From: Ruminococcus sp.
Lineage (GTDB): Bacteria > Bacillota > Clostridia > Oscillospirales > Ruminococcaceae
Length of the DNA stretch: 64,000 nt
Direction of reading: 5' to 3'
Assembly (NCBI GenBank): GCA_017475555.1
Contig: JAFVFL010000009.1
Coordinates: 1 to 64,000 of the forward strand
Below, in pieces: positions 41,156 through 50,427 of the stretch. Positions within the stretch are counted from its first letter, which is position 1, and each line of letters opens with the position of its first letter. The position numbers were made by a program, and so were the translations under genes. The notes beneath the pieces were generated by a model. That model saw only the letters and a program-made list of their open reading frames with translations, was not told where the DNA came from and made no database searches.

Positions 41156-41608
41156 ATGAAGCTTGCAGAAGCACTACAGGAGAGGGCTGACCTCAACCGC
41201 AGGATAGACCAGCTAAGCGTCCGGCTCAGGTCGAATGCGATAGTACAGGAGGGTGAAAGTCCGGCTGAGGATCCGGCTGGGCTGATGGAGGAGCTTGACG
41301 GCTGTATCGAAAGGCTCTCAGAGCTGATGAAGCGGATAAACAGGACTAATTGTCTGACTGAAAGCGGCGGTAAAACGCTTACGGACATGATAGCGGAGAG
41401 GGACTGCTTAAAGCTTAAAATAGCGTCGTACCGGCTGTTTGCGGACGAGGCGTCACAGACAGGTCAGCGTGCGAGAATGACGGAGATAAAGCTTCTGAGC
41501 ACTGCGGACGTACCCGGTCTGAGGAAGATGATAGATTCGATGTCCCGTGACCTGAGAGAGCTTGACAACACGATACAGGGTCTTAACTGGACTGTCGAGC
41601 TGATGTAA
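41156..41608 (+). CDS. DIP1984-family protein
   Basis: The 150-residue product matches the DIP1984 family (sometimes named septicolysin), recognised by MKLAEALQERADLNRRIDQL at the start and NAIVQEGESPAEDP shortly after, with the late GLNWTVEL segment. It is mostly helical with likely coiled coil and no signal peptide. No function is established. AAGGAG lies before the ATG and the gene is 12 bases behind the AraC-type gene, so the two are co-transcribed. Confidence 0.88.
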   Translation: MKLAEALQERADLNRRIDQLSVRLRSNAIVQEGESPAEDPAGLMEELDGCIERLSELMKRINRTNCLTESGGKTLTDMIAERDCLKLKIASYRLFADEASQTGQRARMTEIKLLSTADVPGLRKMIDSMSRDLRELDNTIQGLNWTVELM

Positions 41609-41850
41609 TTTTTTTGGTTATCCCGGCGGGGGCGAATGTGCTTTTGCATTTTTCAAGTAAAAAATGCACTCTGACAGCTGCTAAGGGCGGCAGCATTCTT
41701 CTTTAATGTAATGCCCCGACAGCTCACAAACGCATTCCTCACTACTTATTATTAATACCATACATTGACCAGCCGGGAGGGCGGGAACGGGGCTTTAATA
41801 ATTAAAATATAAAAATATATATCTGCACAGCAGCAATTTTCTGCACGCTT

Positions 41851-41890
41851 TAAACGCCTGTATACAGGCATTTACGGCGTGCCTTTTTTA
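41851..41890 (+). terminator. Strong terminator upstream of the dockerin beta-helix gene
   Basis: Arms of 18 bases, GCACGCTTTAAACGCCTG and CAGGCATTTACGGCGTGC, pair with about three mismatches around a TATA loop, then CTTTTTTT. It is 240 bases after the DIP1984-family gene, so it ends either that transcript or a short RNA from the gap. Confidence 0.8.
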
Positions 41891-41925
41891 TGCGGTGAAA
41901 AAATTTTCCGGAAAAATTTCAAATA

Positions 41926-41953
41926 TTAAGAAACCTTTAAGATTATTTTAAGA
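41926..41953 (+). repeat. Three TTAAGA direct repeats, 11 bp apart, at the dockerin beta-helix promoter
   Basis: TTAAGA occurs at 41926, 41937 and 41948, exactly one helical turn apart. The last copy lies 15 bases before TATAAT (41963-41968), covering the -35 position, where no consensus -35 exists. This is the layout of an activator of the PhoB/OmpR family. The regulator is not in the window. Confidence 0.6.
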
Positions 41954-41962
41954 TAACCGCTA

Positions 41963-41968
41963 TATAAT
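41963..41968 (+). promoter_or_regulatory. -10 element of the dockerin beta-helix gene
   Basis: TATAAT without a recognisable -35, preceded by the TTAAGA repeats, about 60 bases before the start codon. Confidence 0.55.
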
Positions 41969-42029
41969 CTGAATCATAGAAACGAACATTGAACGACTAC
42001 AAAAAATTAAAATAAGGAGTCTGATACAC

Positions 42030-45000
42030 ATGAAAAAGTTCAATTCAAAGAGATTCATTGCAGGGATTTCTTCTCTCTGCATAGCTGCCTCAGCACTTCC
42101 CTTTACTGCTGCTGCGGTAACTCTCACAGCTTCAGCTGCACAGGCTGGCTACGGCAATGGTGACGCCAACGAGGACACCAAGGTGAACATGGCTGATGCA
42201 GTAGCTATCCTCCAGAACCTCGCAAACTCTGAGAAGTACCCTCTCTCAGCCACAGGTTCGGAGAATGCGGACTGTGACGGTTCAGCTGGTCTTACAGGTT
42301 CTGACGCTATCTTCGTTCAGAGATGCGATGCCGGCGAGATAACCCTCCCTCTCCCCGGCGGCGAGACTGATCCTGATCCGGTAACTGATATCGTTTATAT
42401 CCACCTCAATGATACAGGCATCAGCGTTGAGGGCGACAATAACGGCTACACATCAGTTTCCGGCACTACAGTAACTATAAACCACTCCGGCAGCTACTAT
42501 GTTGACGGAACTCTCAGCGACGGACAGATAAACGTAAATGTTCCTGATGAGGTCGCTGACCCTGAGACAGTCAAGATATTCCTCAACGGTGTCAACATCA
42601 CAGGTGCTACAGATTCTGCTATACTTATCACCAATGCAGAGAACACCTCTATCAACCTCGTTGACGGAACAACCAATACGATCTCTGACGGCGAGACCGC
42701 TTATGCAAGCGGTGCAGCTGTTATCGAGGCTAAGGACGATCTTACCATTAAGGGCGGCGACGCCGGCACAGGCATACTCAACCTCACAGCTAACGTTCAG
42801 GACGGAATCGTGTGTAACAACGACCTCAAGGTAACAGGCGGTGTTGTAAACGTTACCACACTTAATTCGACCTCCGGCAGCAAGACAAACGGTCTCAACG
42901 GAAAGACCTCCCTCACTGTCAAGGGCGGCGAGGTAAACGTTGACGCTACAAGCGACGGTATCAAGTCCGGCTCCGGCAATGTTGACATCAGCGGCGGTAC
43001 GATCACCGTAAAGGCTGGTGCAGACGCAGTTCAGGCTGAGACAACTATCGACATAAGCGGCGGTACTCTTATCGCAGGCGGTGACAGAGGTCTTACAGCC
43101 GTTACAGCAGTAAACATCACCGGAGGTACTGTTGTAGCTACAGCTACTGACAATCAGGCAGCAGGCGTTACAGCTGCAAATCAGGCTGCTATTCTCCTCA
43201 ACTGCATTGACGACGCTTCAAATACAGACCTCTGCTGGAAGAAGGCTAACTCGATAGCTGCCGGCAGCGTATCTGAGACATTCACCAAGAAGTACAAGTA
43301 CGTTCTCATCTCTGACGCTTCAATAACAGCTGGTCAGACATACACCCTCACAAATACATCTACAGGTGCTGTAGTTACACATACAAACGATACAGCTGAG
43401 AGCTTCACAGTCACAAATTCTGTAACAACATTCGATACAGTAAATCCTGCCGGCAAGGACGGCGGTGCTGTAGTAGTTGATCCGGTAGAAGGCACTGGAA
43501 TAACCCTCTCAGGTGCAACTATCACAAGCGACTACTCCACAGACCTCGTAACAGTTGCTAACGGCGTTGCTACTATCACACAGCCCGGCGTATATGACAT
43601 CACCGGTACAGGCAGCGAGGTACAGATAGTCGTTGACGTTGACAAGACTGCATACCCCGATGCTGAGGTCGAGCTTGACCTCAACAACGTGAACCTCACA
43701 AATACCTCGACATCTCCGATATACGTTAATTCCTGCGGCGGCGAGTGCATAATCGTTGCAAAGAACGGCACTGAGAACACTATCTCAGACGGAACTAACT
43801 ACACAAATGCTGACGCAGACCAGGGTGCTATCTACTCAAAGGACGACCTCAAGTTCAAGGGCAAGGGCAAGCTCACTGTAAACGGCAACGCTAACGACGC
43901 TATCGTAGGCAAGGACGATGTAAAGATCTTCAACGGCACACTCGTAGTAAACGCTGTTGATGACGGTATCAGAGGCAAGGACAGCGTAAAGATCGGCGAC
44001 GATTCCAAGGCTGACGGCTCTGAGATAGATTACTCCAACCTCAAGGTAACTGTAAACACACAGATCAGCTCCACAGGCGGCGGAGACGGTATCAAGTCCA
44101 CAAATGATACTGATGAGGGCAAGGGCTATGTTGAGATAAACGGCGGTACTGTAGAGGTAAAGGCTTACGCTGACGGCATTCAGGCTCAGCAGGAGTTCAG
44201 ACTCAACGGCGGTGATGTGAATATCTACACATACCAGGGCAGCAGCTATACTTCGAGCGGTTCTTCAACGACTCAGCCGACTGACCCCGGACAGCAGTGG
44301 GCTCCCGGCGGCGGCGGCGGCGGCTTCAACCCCGGCGGCGGCGGAATGGAGGACGGAAACTCCAACAAGACCGATATCTCCGCAAAGGGCATAAAGGCTG
44401 TTGGTATCTATGATTCCACAGGCACAACATATCAGAGCATGGGCAACCTCATCATCAGCGGCGGTACTCTCGTGGTTGATTCATCTGACGACGCACTTCA
44501 CTGCGGCGGCGACATGACAGTTACCGGCGGTGTTATGACCCTCTCAAGTGCAGACGACGGAATGCACTCTGACCACTCCCTTACGATCGGAACTCAGGGC
44601 TCTGGAAAGCTTGATGATGTTCAGATATATATCCCTAAGTGCTATGAGGGCGTAGAGGGAGTAACTATCAATCAGAACAGCGGTACAGTATATATCGTAT
44701 CCGGCGATGACGGCTACAATGCAGCAGGCGGTGCAGATGGCTCAGGCAGCGGCAATGGCAGTCAGTTCGGCGGTGGAATGATGAGCACCTCCTCAGGTAC
44801 ACTGTATCTCAATGGCGGATTCGTTGTTGTAAATTCTGCAAACGGTGATCACGATGCATTCGATTCCAACGGAAACTTCAACATGAGCGGCGGATACTAT
44901 CTTGCTAACGGTCAGGAGCCGATGGATTATGACGGAAGCTTCAACAGGACTGGCGGCAGCTACGCTACTATGACCTCCGGCAACACTAACCTCAGCACAA

Positions 45001-45230
45001 GATACACCTTCAAGGATTCCTCCGGAAACGTTATAGTATCCTTCATCTCTGCAAGCGGCAGCCCGAGCTCTACTCTTGACAGCGGCGTAAGCTTTACAAC
45101 AGGCGGAACAGTTTCAGGCGGAACAGCTATCATCACACAGTCCCCGTATGAGACATACATCGGCGGAACTATCTCAGGTGATTCAGCAGTTTCAGGAAGC
45201 GGCTCAGGCGGATTTAATCCCTGGGGCTGA
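42030..45230 (+). CDS. Secreted dockerin protein with two Cthe_2159-like beta-helix carbohydrate-binding modules
   Basis: A signal peptide covers about residues 1-37. A dockerin comes directly after it (40-108: GDANEDTKVNMADAVAI and a second, weaker loop DCDGSAGLTGSDA), so the anchor is at the amino end. Two parallel beta-helix modules resemble the Cthe_2159 family (Pfam PF14262), known to bind cellulose and acidic polysaccharide: about 121-475 and 490-1060. The second has a Gly-rich insertion (753-775). Recurrent GGTxxV and DGIxS turns mark the coils, and the acidic loops may bind calcium. No catalytic motif was recognised; a lyase activity cannot be excluded. AAGGAG lies before the ATG. Confidence 0.87.
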   Translation: MKKFNSKRFIAGISSLCIAASALPFTAAAVTLTASAAQAGYGNGDANEDTKVNMADAVAILQNLANSEKYPLSATGSENADCDGSAGLTGSDAIFVQRCDAGEITLPLPGGETDPDPVTDIVYIHLNDTGISVEGDNNGYTSVSGTTVTINHSGSYYVDGTLSDGQINVNVPDEVADPETVKIFLNGVNITGATDSAILITNAENTSINLVDGTTNTISDGETAYASGAAVIEAKDDLTIKGGDAGTGILNLTANVQDGIVCNNDLKVTGGVVNVTTLNSTSGSKTNGLNGKTSLTVKGGEVNVDATSDGIKSGSGNVDISGGTITVKAGADAVQAETTIDISGGTLIAGGDRGLTAVTAVNITGGTVVATATDNQAAGVTAANQAAILLNCIDDASNTDLCWKKANSIAAGSVSETFTKKYKYVLISDASITAGQTYTLTNTSTGAVVTHTNDTAESFTVTNSVTTFDTVNPAGKDGGAVVVDPVEGTGITLSGATITSDYSTDLVTVANGVATITQPGVYDITGTGSEVQIVVDVDKTAYPDAEVELDLNNVNLTNTSTSPIYVNSCGGECIIVAKNGTENTISDGTNYTNADADQGAIYSKDDLKFKGKGKLTVNGNANDAIVGKDDVKIFNGTLVVNAVDDGIRGKDSVKIGDDSKADGSEIDYSNLKVTVNTQISSTGGGDGIKSTNDTDEGKGYVEINGGTVEVKAYADGIQAQQEFRLNGGDVNIYTYQGSSYTSSGSSTTQPTDPGQQWAPGGGGGGFNPGGGGMEDGNSNKTDISAKGIKAVGIYDSTGTTYQSMGNLIISGGTLVVDSSDDALHCGGDMTVTGGVMTLSSADDGMHSDHSLTIGTQGSGKLDDVQIYIPKCYEGVEGVTINQNSGTVYIVSGDDGYNAAGGADGSGSGNGSQFGGGMMSTSSGTLYLNGGFVVVNSANGDHDAFDSNGNFNMSGGYYLANGQEPMDYDGSFNRTGGSYATMTSGNTNLSTRYTFKDSSGNVIVSFISASGSPSSTLDSGVSFTTGGTVSGGTAIITQSPYETYIGGTISGDSAVSGSGSGGFNPWG

Positions 45231-45286
45231 TAACACGGCAGATCAGACCTGACATAAAAACGAGAACGAAACTCGCATAAAATTTT

Positions 45287-45317
45287 GCCCCGGAGTGATC
45301 CTTGATCGCTCCGGGGC
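45287..45317. terminator. Bidirectional terminator between the dockerin gene and trpA
   Basis: GCCCCGGAG and CTCCGGGGC form nine GC-rich pairs, with inner GATC/GATC pairing. On the minus strand AAAATTTTAT follows, on the plus strand ATTGTGTTTATATTTT. It separates two converging transcripts. Confidence 0.75.
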
Positions 45318-45400
45318 ATTGTGTTTATATTTTGTCAGTGAAACAGATCACAGAACGCAATTTTTCATGAAAAGGTGTATGCCGGTCTGTCCGGGTACGT

Positions 45401-46177
45401 TCATACTCCCCTCACAGCGTCCTTCATCGCCTTTACATACTCATAAACGTGCGGGGCTGCTTCTGTACCGTACTGCTCAATGATCCGGATTATCGCAGAG
45501 CCTACTATCGCTCCGTCAGACTGTGCCGCCATAGCCGCTGCCTGCTCCGGCTTTGAGATACCAAAGCCCACTGCACACGGAACCGATGTATTCTCACGCA
45601 CTACCTTTACGATATCGCCGATATTCGTGGTTATCTCGCTCCTTACTCCGGTAACACCGAGGCTCGATACTATGTAGATAAAGCCGTCTGCGTCCCTCGA
45701 TATCATCGCAATCCGGTCTGCTGAGGTGGGTGCGACAAGGGATATCATATCTATGCCGTACTGCCTTGCAACAGCGGAAAACTCGTCCTTTTCCTCATAT
45801 GGTACGTCCGGGAGTATCACTCCGTCAACGCCCGTCTCACAGCACCTTGCCATGAAACGTTCCGGGTCGTAGGAATACACAACATTTGCATAGGTCATGA
45901 ACACGAGCGGTATCTTTACATCACGCCGCAGCTCTGCCACAAAGCTGAATATCTTGTCCGTGGTAACTCCGCCCGCAAGTGCCCTGATGTTCGCACCCTG
46001 TATCACAGGTCCCTCAGCTGTGGGGTCTGAAAACGGTATCCCAAGCTCTATAAGGTCTGCACCTGCCTCAGCTGCCGCTCTTACGACCCTGCCCGTAGTC
46101 TCAAGGTCAGGATCGCCGCAGGTAATAAAGGGTATGAATGCCTTGCCGTTTTCAAAGGCTGCTCTGATATTACTCAT
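45401..46177 (-). CDS. trpA: Tryptophan synthase alpha chain
   Basis: TrpA splits indole-3-glycerol phosphate to indole, which passes through a tunnel to TrpB. The ATG at 46177 was chosen ([17 protein letters not shown]), six bases after GGAGG; the frame opens 12 codons earlier inside trpB. The catalytic glutamate lies in [19 protein letters not shown], with the usual [13 protein letters not shown] and [15 protein letters not shown] phosphate-binding segments. It overlaps the end of trpB by eight bases. Last gene of the operon, about 258 residues. Confidence 0.96.
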   Translation of the reverse strand: MSNIRAAFENGKAFIPFITCGDPDLETTGRVVRAAAEAGADLIELGIPFSDPTAEGPVIQGANIRALAGGVTTDKIFSFVAELRRDVKIPLVFMTYANVVYSYDPERFMARCCETGVDGVILPDVPYEEKDEFSAVARQYGIDMISLVAPTSADRIAMISRDADGFIYIVSSLGVTGVRSEITTNIGDIVKVVRENTSVPCAVGFGISKPEQAAAMAAQSDGAIVGSAIIRIIEQYGTEAAPHVYEYVKAMKDAVRGV

Positions 46178-47360
46178 AGATATCCTCCCCTCTGTAGCGT
46201 GCGATCGCTGCACAATCCTTGTCTCCCCTGCCGGAAATGGTTATAATGATTATCTTATCCTTATCAAGTGTCGGTGCAAGCTTCATTGCGTATGCAACAG
46301 CGTGTGCAGACTCTATAGCCGGGATTATCCCCTCAGTCCTTGAAAGGTACTCGAAGGCATTTACAGCCGCCTCGTCAGTCACCGGAACGTACTCTGCACG
46401 TCCGATATCGTGGAGATGTGCGTGCTCAGGGCCTATGCCCGGATAGTCAAGACCCGCAGAGATAGAATATACCGGGGCTATCTGCCCGTACTCGTCCTGA
46501 CAGAAATACGACTTCATGCCGTGGAAAATACCGAGCCTGCCGGTATTCACAGTTGCAGCTGTCTCAAATGTATCTATGCCCCTTCCGGCAGCCTCACAGC
46601 CGATCAGCTTTACGCTCTCGTCCGGGATAAAGTGATAGAAGCTTCCTATCGCATTCGAGCCGCCGCCCACACAGGCAATGACAGCGTCCGGGAGCCTGCC
46701 CTCCGCTTCAAGTATCTGTGCTCTTGCCTCACGGGATATCACAGCCTGAAAGTCACGTACTATAGTCGGGAACGGGTGCGGCCCCATTACTGAGCCGAGG
46801 CAGTAGTGAGTATCGTCTATCCTGCTCGTCCACTCACGCATTGCCTCTGATACAGCGTCCTTCAGGGTCGCAGTACCTGTCCTTACCGGTATCACCTCTG
46901 AGCCTAAGAGCTTCATTCTGTAGACATTGAGTGCCTGCCGCTTAGTGTCCTCCTCGCCCATGAACACAACGCACTCCATATCGAGCAGAGCTGCAGCAGT
47001 TGCCGTCGCAACACCGTGCTGACCTGCACCTGTCTCTGCGATGAGCCGTGTCTTGCCCATTTTTTTCGCAAGCAGAGCCTGACCGAGAACGTTGTTTATC
47101 TTGTGTGAGCCGGTATGGTTAAGATCCTCACGCTTCAGGTATATCTTAGCACCGCCAAGCTCCCTCGTCAGCTTTTCAGCGTAGTAGAGCAGCGACGGTC
47201 TGCCGGCGTAGCTGTTGAAAAGCTCCGTCAGCTCCCTGTTGAAATCAGGGTCGTTTTTATAGTGGTCATAAGCCCTTTCAAGCTCTATAACGGCATTCAT
47301 CAGCGTTTCAGGTATATACTGACCGCCGTGTATACCGAATCTGCCTTTACTTTCTGGCAT
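46170..47360 (-). CDS. trpB: Tryptophan synthase beta chain
   Basis: TrpB joins indole and serine with pyridoxal phosphate. The PLP lysine is in [28 protein letters not shown] binds the cofactor phosphate, and [13 protein letters not shown] is typical of TrpB1. The ATG at 47360 ([20 protein letters not shown]) has GGAAG upstream; the frame extends 11 codons further without family resemblance. About 396 residues, normal. Confidence 0.97.
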   Translation of the reverse strand: MPESKGRFGIHGGQYIPETLMNAVIELERAYDHYKNDPDFNRELTELFNSYAGRPSLLYYAEKLTRELGGAKIYLKREDLNHTGSHKINNVLGQALLAKKMGKTRLIAETGAGQHGVATATAAALLDMECVVFMGEEDTKRQALNVYRMKLLGSEVIPVRTGTATLKDAVSEAMREWTSRIDDTHYCLGSVMGPHPFPTIVRDFQAVISREARAQILEAEGRLPDAVIACVGGGSNAIGSFYHFIPDESVKLIGCEAAGRGIDTFETAATVNTGRLGIFHGMKSYFCQDEYGQIAPVYSISAGLDYPGIGPEHAHLHDIGRAEYVPVTDEAAVNAFEYLSRTEGIIPAIESAHAVAYAMKLAPTLDKDKIIIITISGRGDKDCAAIARYRGEDIYE

Positions 47361-47426
47361 GGCTATACTTCCTTTCTTATCGCAGCACCTCACAAAGACC
47401 GCCCTGCGGCCTTGTACGCTGCTGCA

Positions 47427-48035
47427 TTATCTCACAGAATCCACAAAGCTTTTCATTTTATGCCTGTCCTTGTATCCGTCCGTCTCCACCCCTGAGCTGG
47501 TGTCCACAGCATACGGGTGCAGACGCTCTACAGCGTCACGGACGTTCTCCGGAGAAAGTCCTCCTGCGAGGAAATACGGACGATCGATGTCATTAATAAG
47601 GCTGTGGTCGAACGTCCTGCCTGAGCCCTTTCCGGAGTCAAGCAGTACAATATCCGCATCTGACTGTGCTGCACGACGTATATCATCATCAGACCTTATC
47701 TGAAACGCCTGTATTACCGGTACCCCGATATGCTCCCTGAGCCTTGTGATATAGCTGCTGTCCTCGCTGCCGTGAAGCTGTACTATATCGACCGCACCGC
47801 TGCGGACTATCTCTGCTATTTTTTCTTGCGTCTCGTCAACGAAAACCCCCACAGCTGCTATCCTGTAGTCGAGGCGGCTTTTCAGCTGCAAAGCCCTTTC
47901 CGGGGTGACGTATCTGCGGCTTGACGGAGCAAACACGAACCCGATGAACTCCGGCATGATCTCATTCGCCCAGTCGATGTCACATTCCCGGCTAAGTCCG
48001 CATATCTTTATCCTTGTCATTTCACAGCTGTTCAT
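47427..48035 (-). CDS. trpF: Phosphoribosylanthranilate isomerase
   Basis: TrpF catalyses the Amadori rearrangement of phosphoribosylanthranilate. The amino-terminal KICGLSRECDI carries the catalytic cysteine, VDIVQLHGSED and VLLDSGKGSGRTFDHSLI follow with the catalytic Asp, and FLAGGLSPENVRDAV with DTSSGVETDG binds phosphate. The ATG at 48035 is one base after the trpC stop and has GAGGGGA upstream. About 67 bases separate it from trpB. Confidence 0.95.
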   Translation of the reverse strand: MNSCEMTRIKICGLSRECDIDWANEIMPEFIGFVFAPSSRRYVTPERALQLKSRLDYRIAAVGVFVDETQEKIAEIVRSGAVDIVQLHGSEDSSYITRLREHIGVPVIQAFQIRSDDDIRRAAQSDADIVLLDSGKGSGRTFDHSLINDIDRPYFLAGGLSPENVRDAVERLHPYAVDTSSGVETDGYKDRHKMKSFVDSVR

Positions 48036-48036
48036 A

Positions 48037-48816
48037 TTATCGTCCCCTCAGCTCCGCAAGCCTTGCAGTCTTGTCCTCTGCACGCATGAGTGCCTCACCG
48101 ATGAGTACCGCATCTGCACCGGATTCCTCTATCAGCCGGATATCCTCCCTGCTGCGTACTCCGCTCTCCGAAACAAAAAGCACACCCTGCGGCACAAGCT
48201 CACGCATACGGCGGCTGTTTCCGGTATCAACTGAAAAATCCTTTAAATTGCGGTTGTTCACGCCTATTATCCTCGCTCCGCAGCTGACAGCAGTCTCGAT
48301 CTCACGCTCATCGTGTGACTCGACAAGTGCCGATATCCCAAGCTCATCACATACCCCAAGATACTGATATATCTCGTCCGCCGAAAGTATCGAGCATATC
48401 AGCAGTACAGCCTTCGCACCAAGAAGCTTCGCCTCGTATATCATGTAGTCATTCACAGTAAAATCCTTCCTGATACACGGTATGCTGACCGAAGCCGCTA
48501 TCTGCCGGAGATATTCGTCGCTGCCGAGGAACCATTTCGGCTCTGTGAGGACGGATATGCAGTCCGCACCGGCTTTTTCGTAGTCCCTTGCTATGTCAAG
48601 ATACGGGAAATCCTCCGCAATAATGCCCTTTGACGGAGACGCCTTCTTACACTCGCAGATGAACGACAGACCCTCGCCTGAGAGTGCCCTTTCAAACTCA
48701 AAGCTGCCTGCCGGGAGGGAAAGTGCCTTAGCCTTTACCTCCTCATACGGTGCAGCCTCCATAGCTCTTTCAGTGCGTACCCTTGCATATGCCGCAAGCT
48801 CGTCAAGTATATTCAT
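48037..48816 (-). CDS. trpC: Indole-3-glycerol phosphate synthase
   Basis: TrpC closes the indole ring. The protein is a TIM barrel with FICECKKASPSKGII (catalytic Lys and phosphate site), VLTEPKWFLGSDEYL, IRKDFTVNDYMIYEAKLLGA, GVNNRNLKDFSVD and FVSESGVRSREDI. 259 residues, normal. The ATG comes soon after the trpD stop and is preceded by GAGGT. Confidence 0.96.
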   Translation of the reverse strand: MNILDELAAYARVRTERAMEAAPYEEVKAKALSLPAGSFEFERALSGEGLSFICECKKASPSKGIIAEDFPYLDIARDYEKAGADCISVLTEPKWFLGSDEYLRQIAASVSIPCIRKDFTVNDYMIYEAKLLGAKAVLLICSILSADEIYQYLGVCDELGISALVESHDEREIETAVSCGARIIGVNNRNLKDFSVDTGNSRRMRELVPQGVLFVSESGVRSREDIRLIEESGADAVLIGEALMRAEDKTARLAELRGR

Positions 48817-48824
48817 ACCTCACC

Positions 48825-49841
48825 TCAGCTGTTGGACACGGCAATTACCTTCTCCAGAACCTCGTATGCCTTTCCGGAGTCGATAAGCTCTGCCGCAAGC
48901 TTTATTCCGCCCTCAAGTGAATCTGCCCTGCCGCCGATATATATAGCTGCACCAGCATTGAGAAGCACAGCGTTGCGGCGGTGTCCCTGCTCACCCCTGA
49001 GTATGGAGCGTGTTATCTCTGCATTCTCAGCCGGAGTTCCGCCGATAAGGTCGTCCTTAGTACATCTCTCAAAGCCGAACTGCTCCGGGGTTATGGTATA
49101 ATTCTTCATCCAGCCGTCCTTGTATTCGCAAACTGCTGTAGGAGCGGAAAGCGATATCTCGTCGAGCTTATCTGTACCGTAAACGACCATGCCTCTCTTT
49201 GAGCCGAGCTTCATGAGAACCTCCGCTACCGGCTCAAGGAGCACACCATCATACACTCCAAGCAGATGTCTGTCCGGATATGCCGGGTTTGTCAGAGGCC
49301 CTAAGATATTGAACACAGTCCTTATGCCGAGCTCCTTTCTTATCGGGCCGACGTATTTCATAGCCGGGTGGTACTTCTGAGCAAAGAAGAAGCAGAATCC
49401 AGCCTCATCAAGCAGCTGACGGCACTTCTCAGGCTCTAAGCTTATGTTCATACCGAGTGCTTCAAGACAGTCAGCAGTTCCGCTCAGCGAGGAAGCTGCT
49501 CTGTTGCCGTGCTTTGAGACAAGCACTCCGGACGCTGCGATGACCATTGCAGAGGTAGTAGAGATATTGAAGCTGTGAGCACCGTCACCGCCTGTTCCGA
49601 CGATCTCCAGCAGATCAAGGTCGTTCTCAAAGCGTGTTGCAGCGTCTCTCATAGCAGCCGCACACCCTGTTATCTCGTCTATCGTCTCAGCCTTTGCACT
49701 CTTTGTCGAAAGAGCCGCAAGAAATGCAGCATTCTGCGTTGCTGTCGTATTTCCGGTCATTATCTCCGTCACTACCTGATATGCCTCGTCATATGTCAGA
49801 TCCTGCTTGTCAACTATCTTGATTATCGCTTCCTTTATCAT
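48825..49841 (-). CDS. trpD: Anthranilate phosphoribosyltransferase
   Basis: TrpD attaches phosphoribosyl pyrophosphate to anthranilate. The ATG at 49841 ([20 protein letters not shown]) was chosen because AGGAGG is eight bases upstream; two earlier ATGs in frame are poorly placed. Family motifs: [53 protein letters not shown] and GTDKLDEIS. About 338 residues, normal. Confidence 0.95.
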   Translation of the reverse strand: MIKEAIIKIVDKQDLTYDEAYQVVTEIMTGNTTATQNAAFLAALSTKSAKAETIDEITGCAAAMRDAATRFENDLDLLEIVGTGGDGAHSFNISTTSAMVIAASGVLVSKHGNRAASSLSGTADCLEALGMNISLEPEKCRQLLDEAGFCFFFAQKYHPAMKYVGPIRKELGIRTVFNILGPLTNPAYPDRHLLGVYDGVLLEPVAEVLMKLGSKRGMVVYGTDKLDEISLSAPTAVCEYKDGWMKNYTITPEQFGFERCTKDDLIGGTPAENAEITRSILRGEQGHRRNAVLLNAGAAIYIGGRADSLEGGIKLAAELIDSGKAYEVLEKVIAVSNS

Positions 49842-49860
49842 CTTCATTACCTCCTGATGA

Positions 49861-50427
49861 TCATATTTCAATAAAGTTTCTGAGCATTATCCTTCCGTCA
49901 GGCGTCATTATCGACTCCGGGTGGAACTGAACGCCGTATATCGGATATTCTCTGTGACGTACTGCCATTATCTCTCCGTCGTCTGCGACTGCGTTAACCT
50001 CGAAGCAGTCCGGGATAGTATCAGCCTTAGCCGCAAGCGAGTGATATCTCGCAACCGGAGCACCCTCGTCGATACCCCTGAACAGCGGTGAATCGCCCAT
50101 GAAGCTTATCACAGACTGCTTGCCGTGCATCAGCTTCTTTGCATAGGTTATCTCAGCACCATACGCCGCACATATCGCCTGATGTCCCAGGCATACCCCA
50201 AGAGTCGGTATCCTGCGGCATACAGTCCGTGCAGCCTCGACTATTATCCCTGCATCCTCCGGTCTGCCGGGGCCGGGAGAAAGTATTATCCGGTCGGGAG
50301 CAAGCTGCTCTATCTCGCCTATCGTCATTTCGTCGTTGCGAATGACCTTGATATCCGGCTCTATCTCACCGATAAGCTGATAGAGATTGTATGAAAAGCT
50401 GTCGTAATTGTCGATAAGAAGTATCAT
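49861..50427 (-). CDS. trpG: Anthranilate synthase glutamine amidotransferase subunit
   Basis: TrpG supplies ammonia from glutamine to TrpE. The class I amidotransferase triad is visible: the nucleophile elbow GVCLGHQAI, and the His and Glu in [18 protein letters not shown] lies at the glutamine site. 188 residues. The ATG overlaps the trpE stop (ATGA), fitting equal synthesis of the two subunits. Confidence 0.96.
   Translation of the reverse strand: MILLIDNYDSFSYNLYQLIGEIEPDIKVIRNDEMTIGEIEQLAPDRIILSPGPGRPEDAGIIVEAARTVCRRIPTLGVCLGHQAICAAYGAEITYAKKLMHGKQSVISFMGDSPLFRGIDEGAPVARYHSLAAKADTIPDCFEVNAVADDGEIMAVRHREYPIYGVQFHPESIMTPDGRIMLRNFIEI

Larger units (their letters stand above)
41609..42029. 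other. Intergenic region of about 420 bases before the dockerin beta-helix gene
   Basis: It contains a small AT-rich hairpin, GCATTTTT/AAAAATGC, at about 41646-41668, a strong terminator at 41851-41890, three TTAAGA repeats and a promoter -10. The middle (about 41670-41850) has no convincing ORF on either strand. A short RNA ending at the terminator is possible but no good promoter was found for it. Confidence 0.5.
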
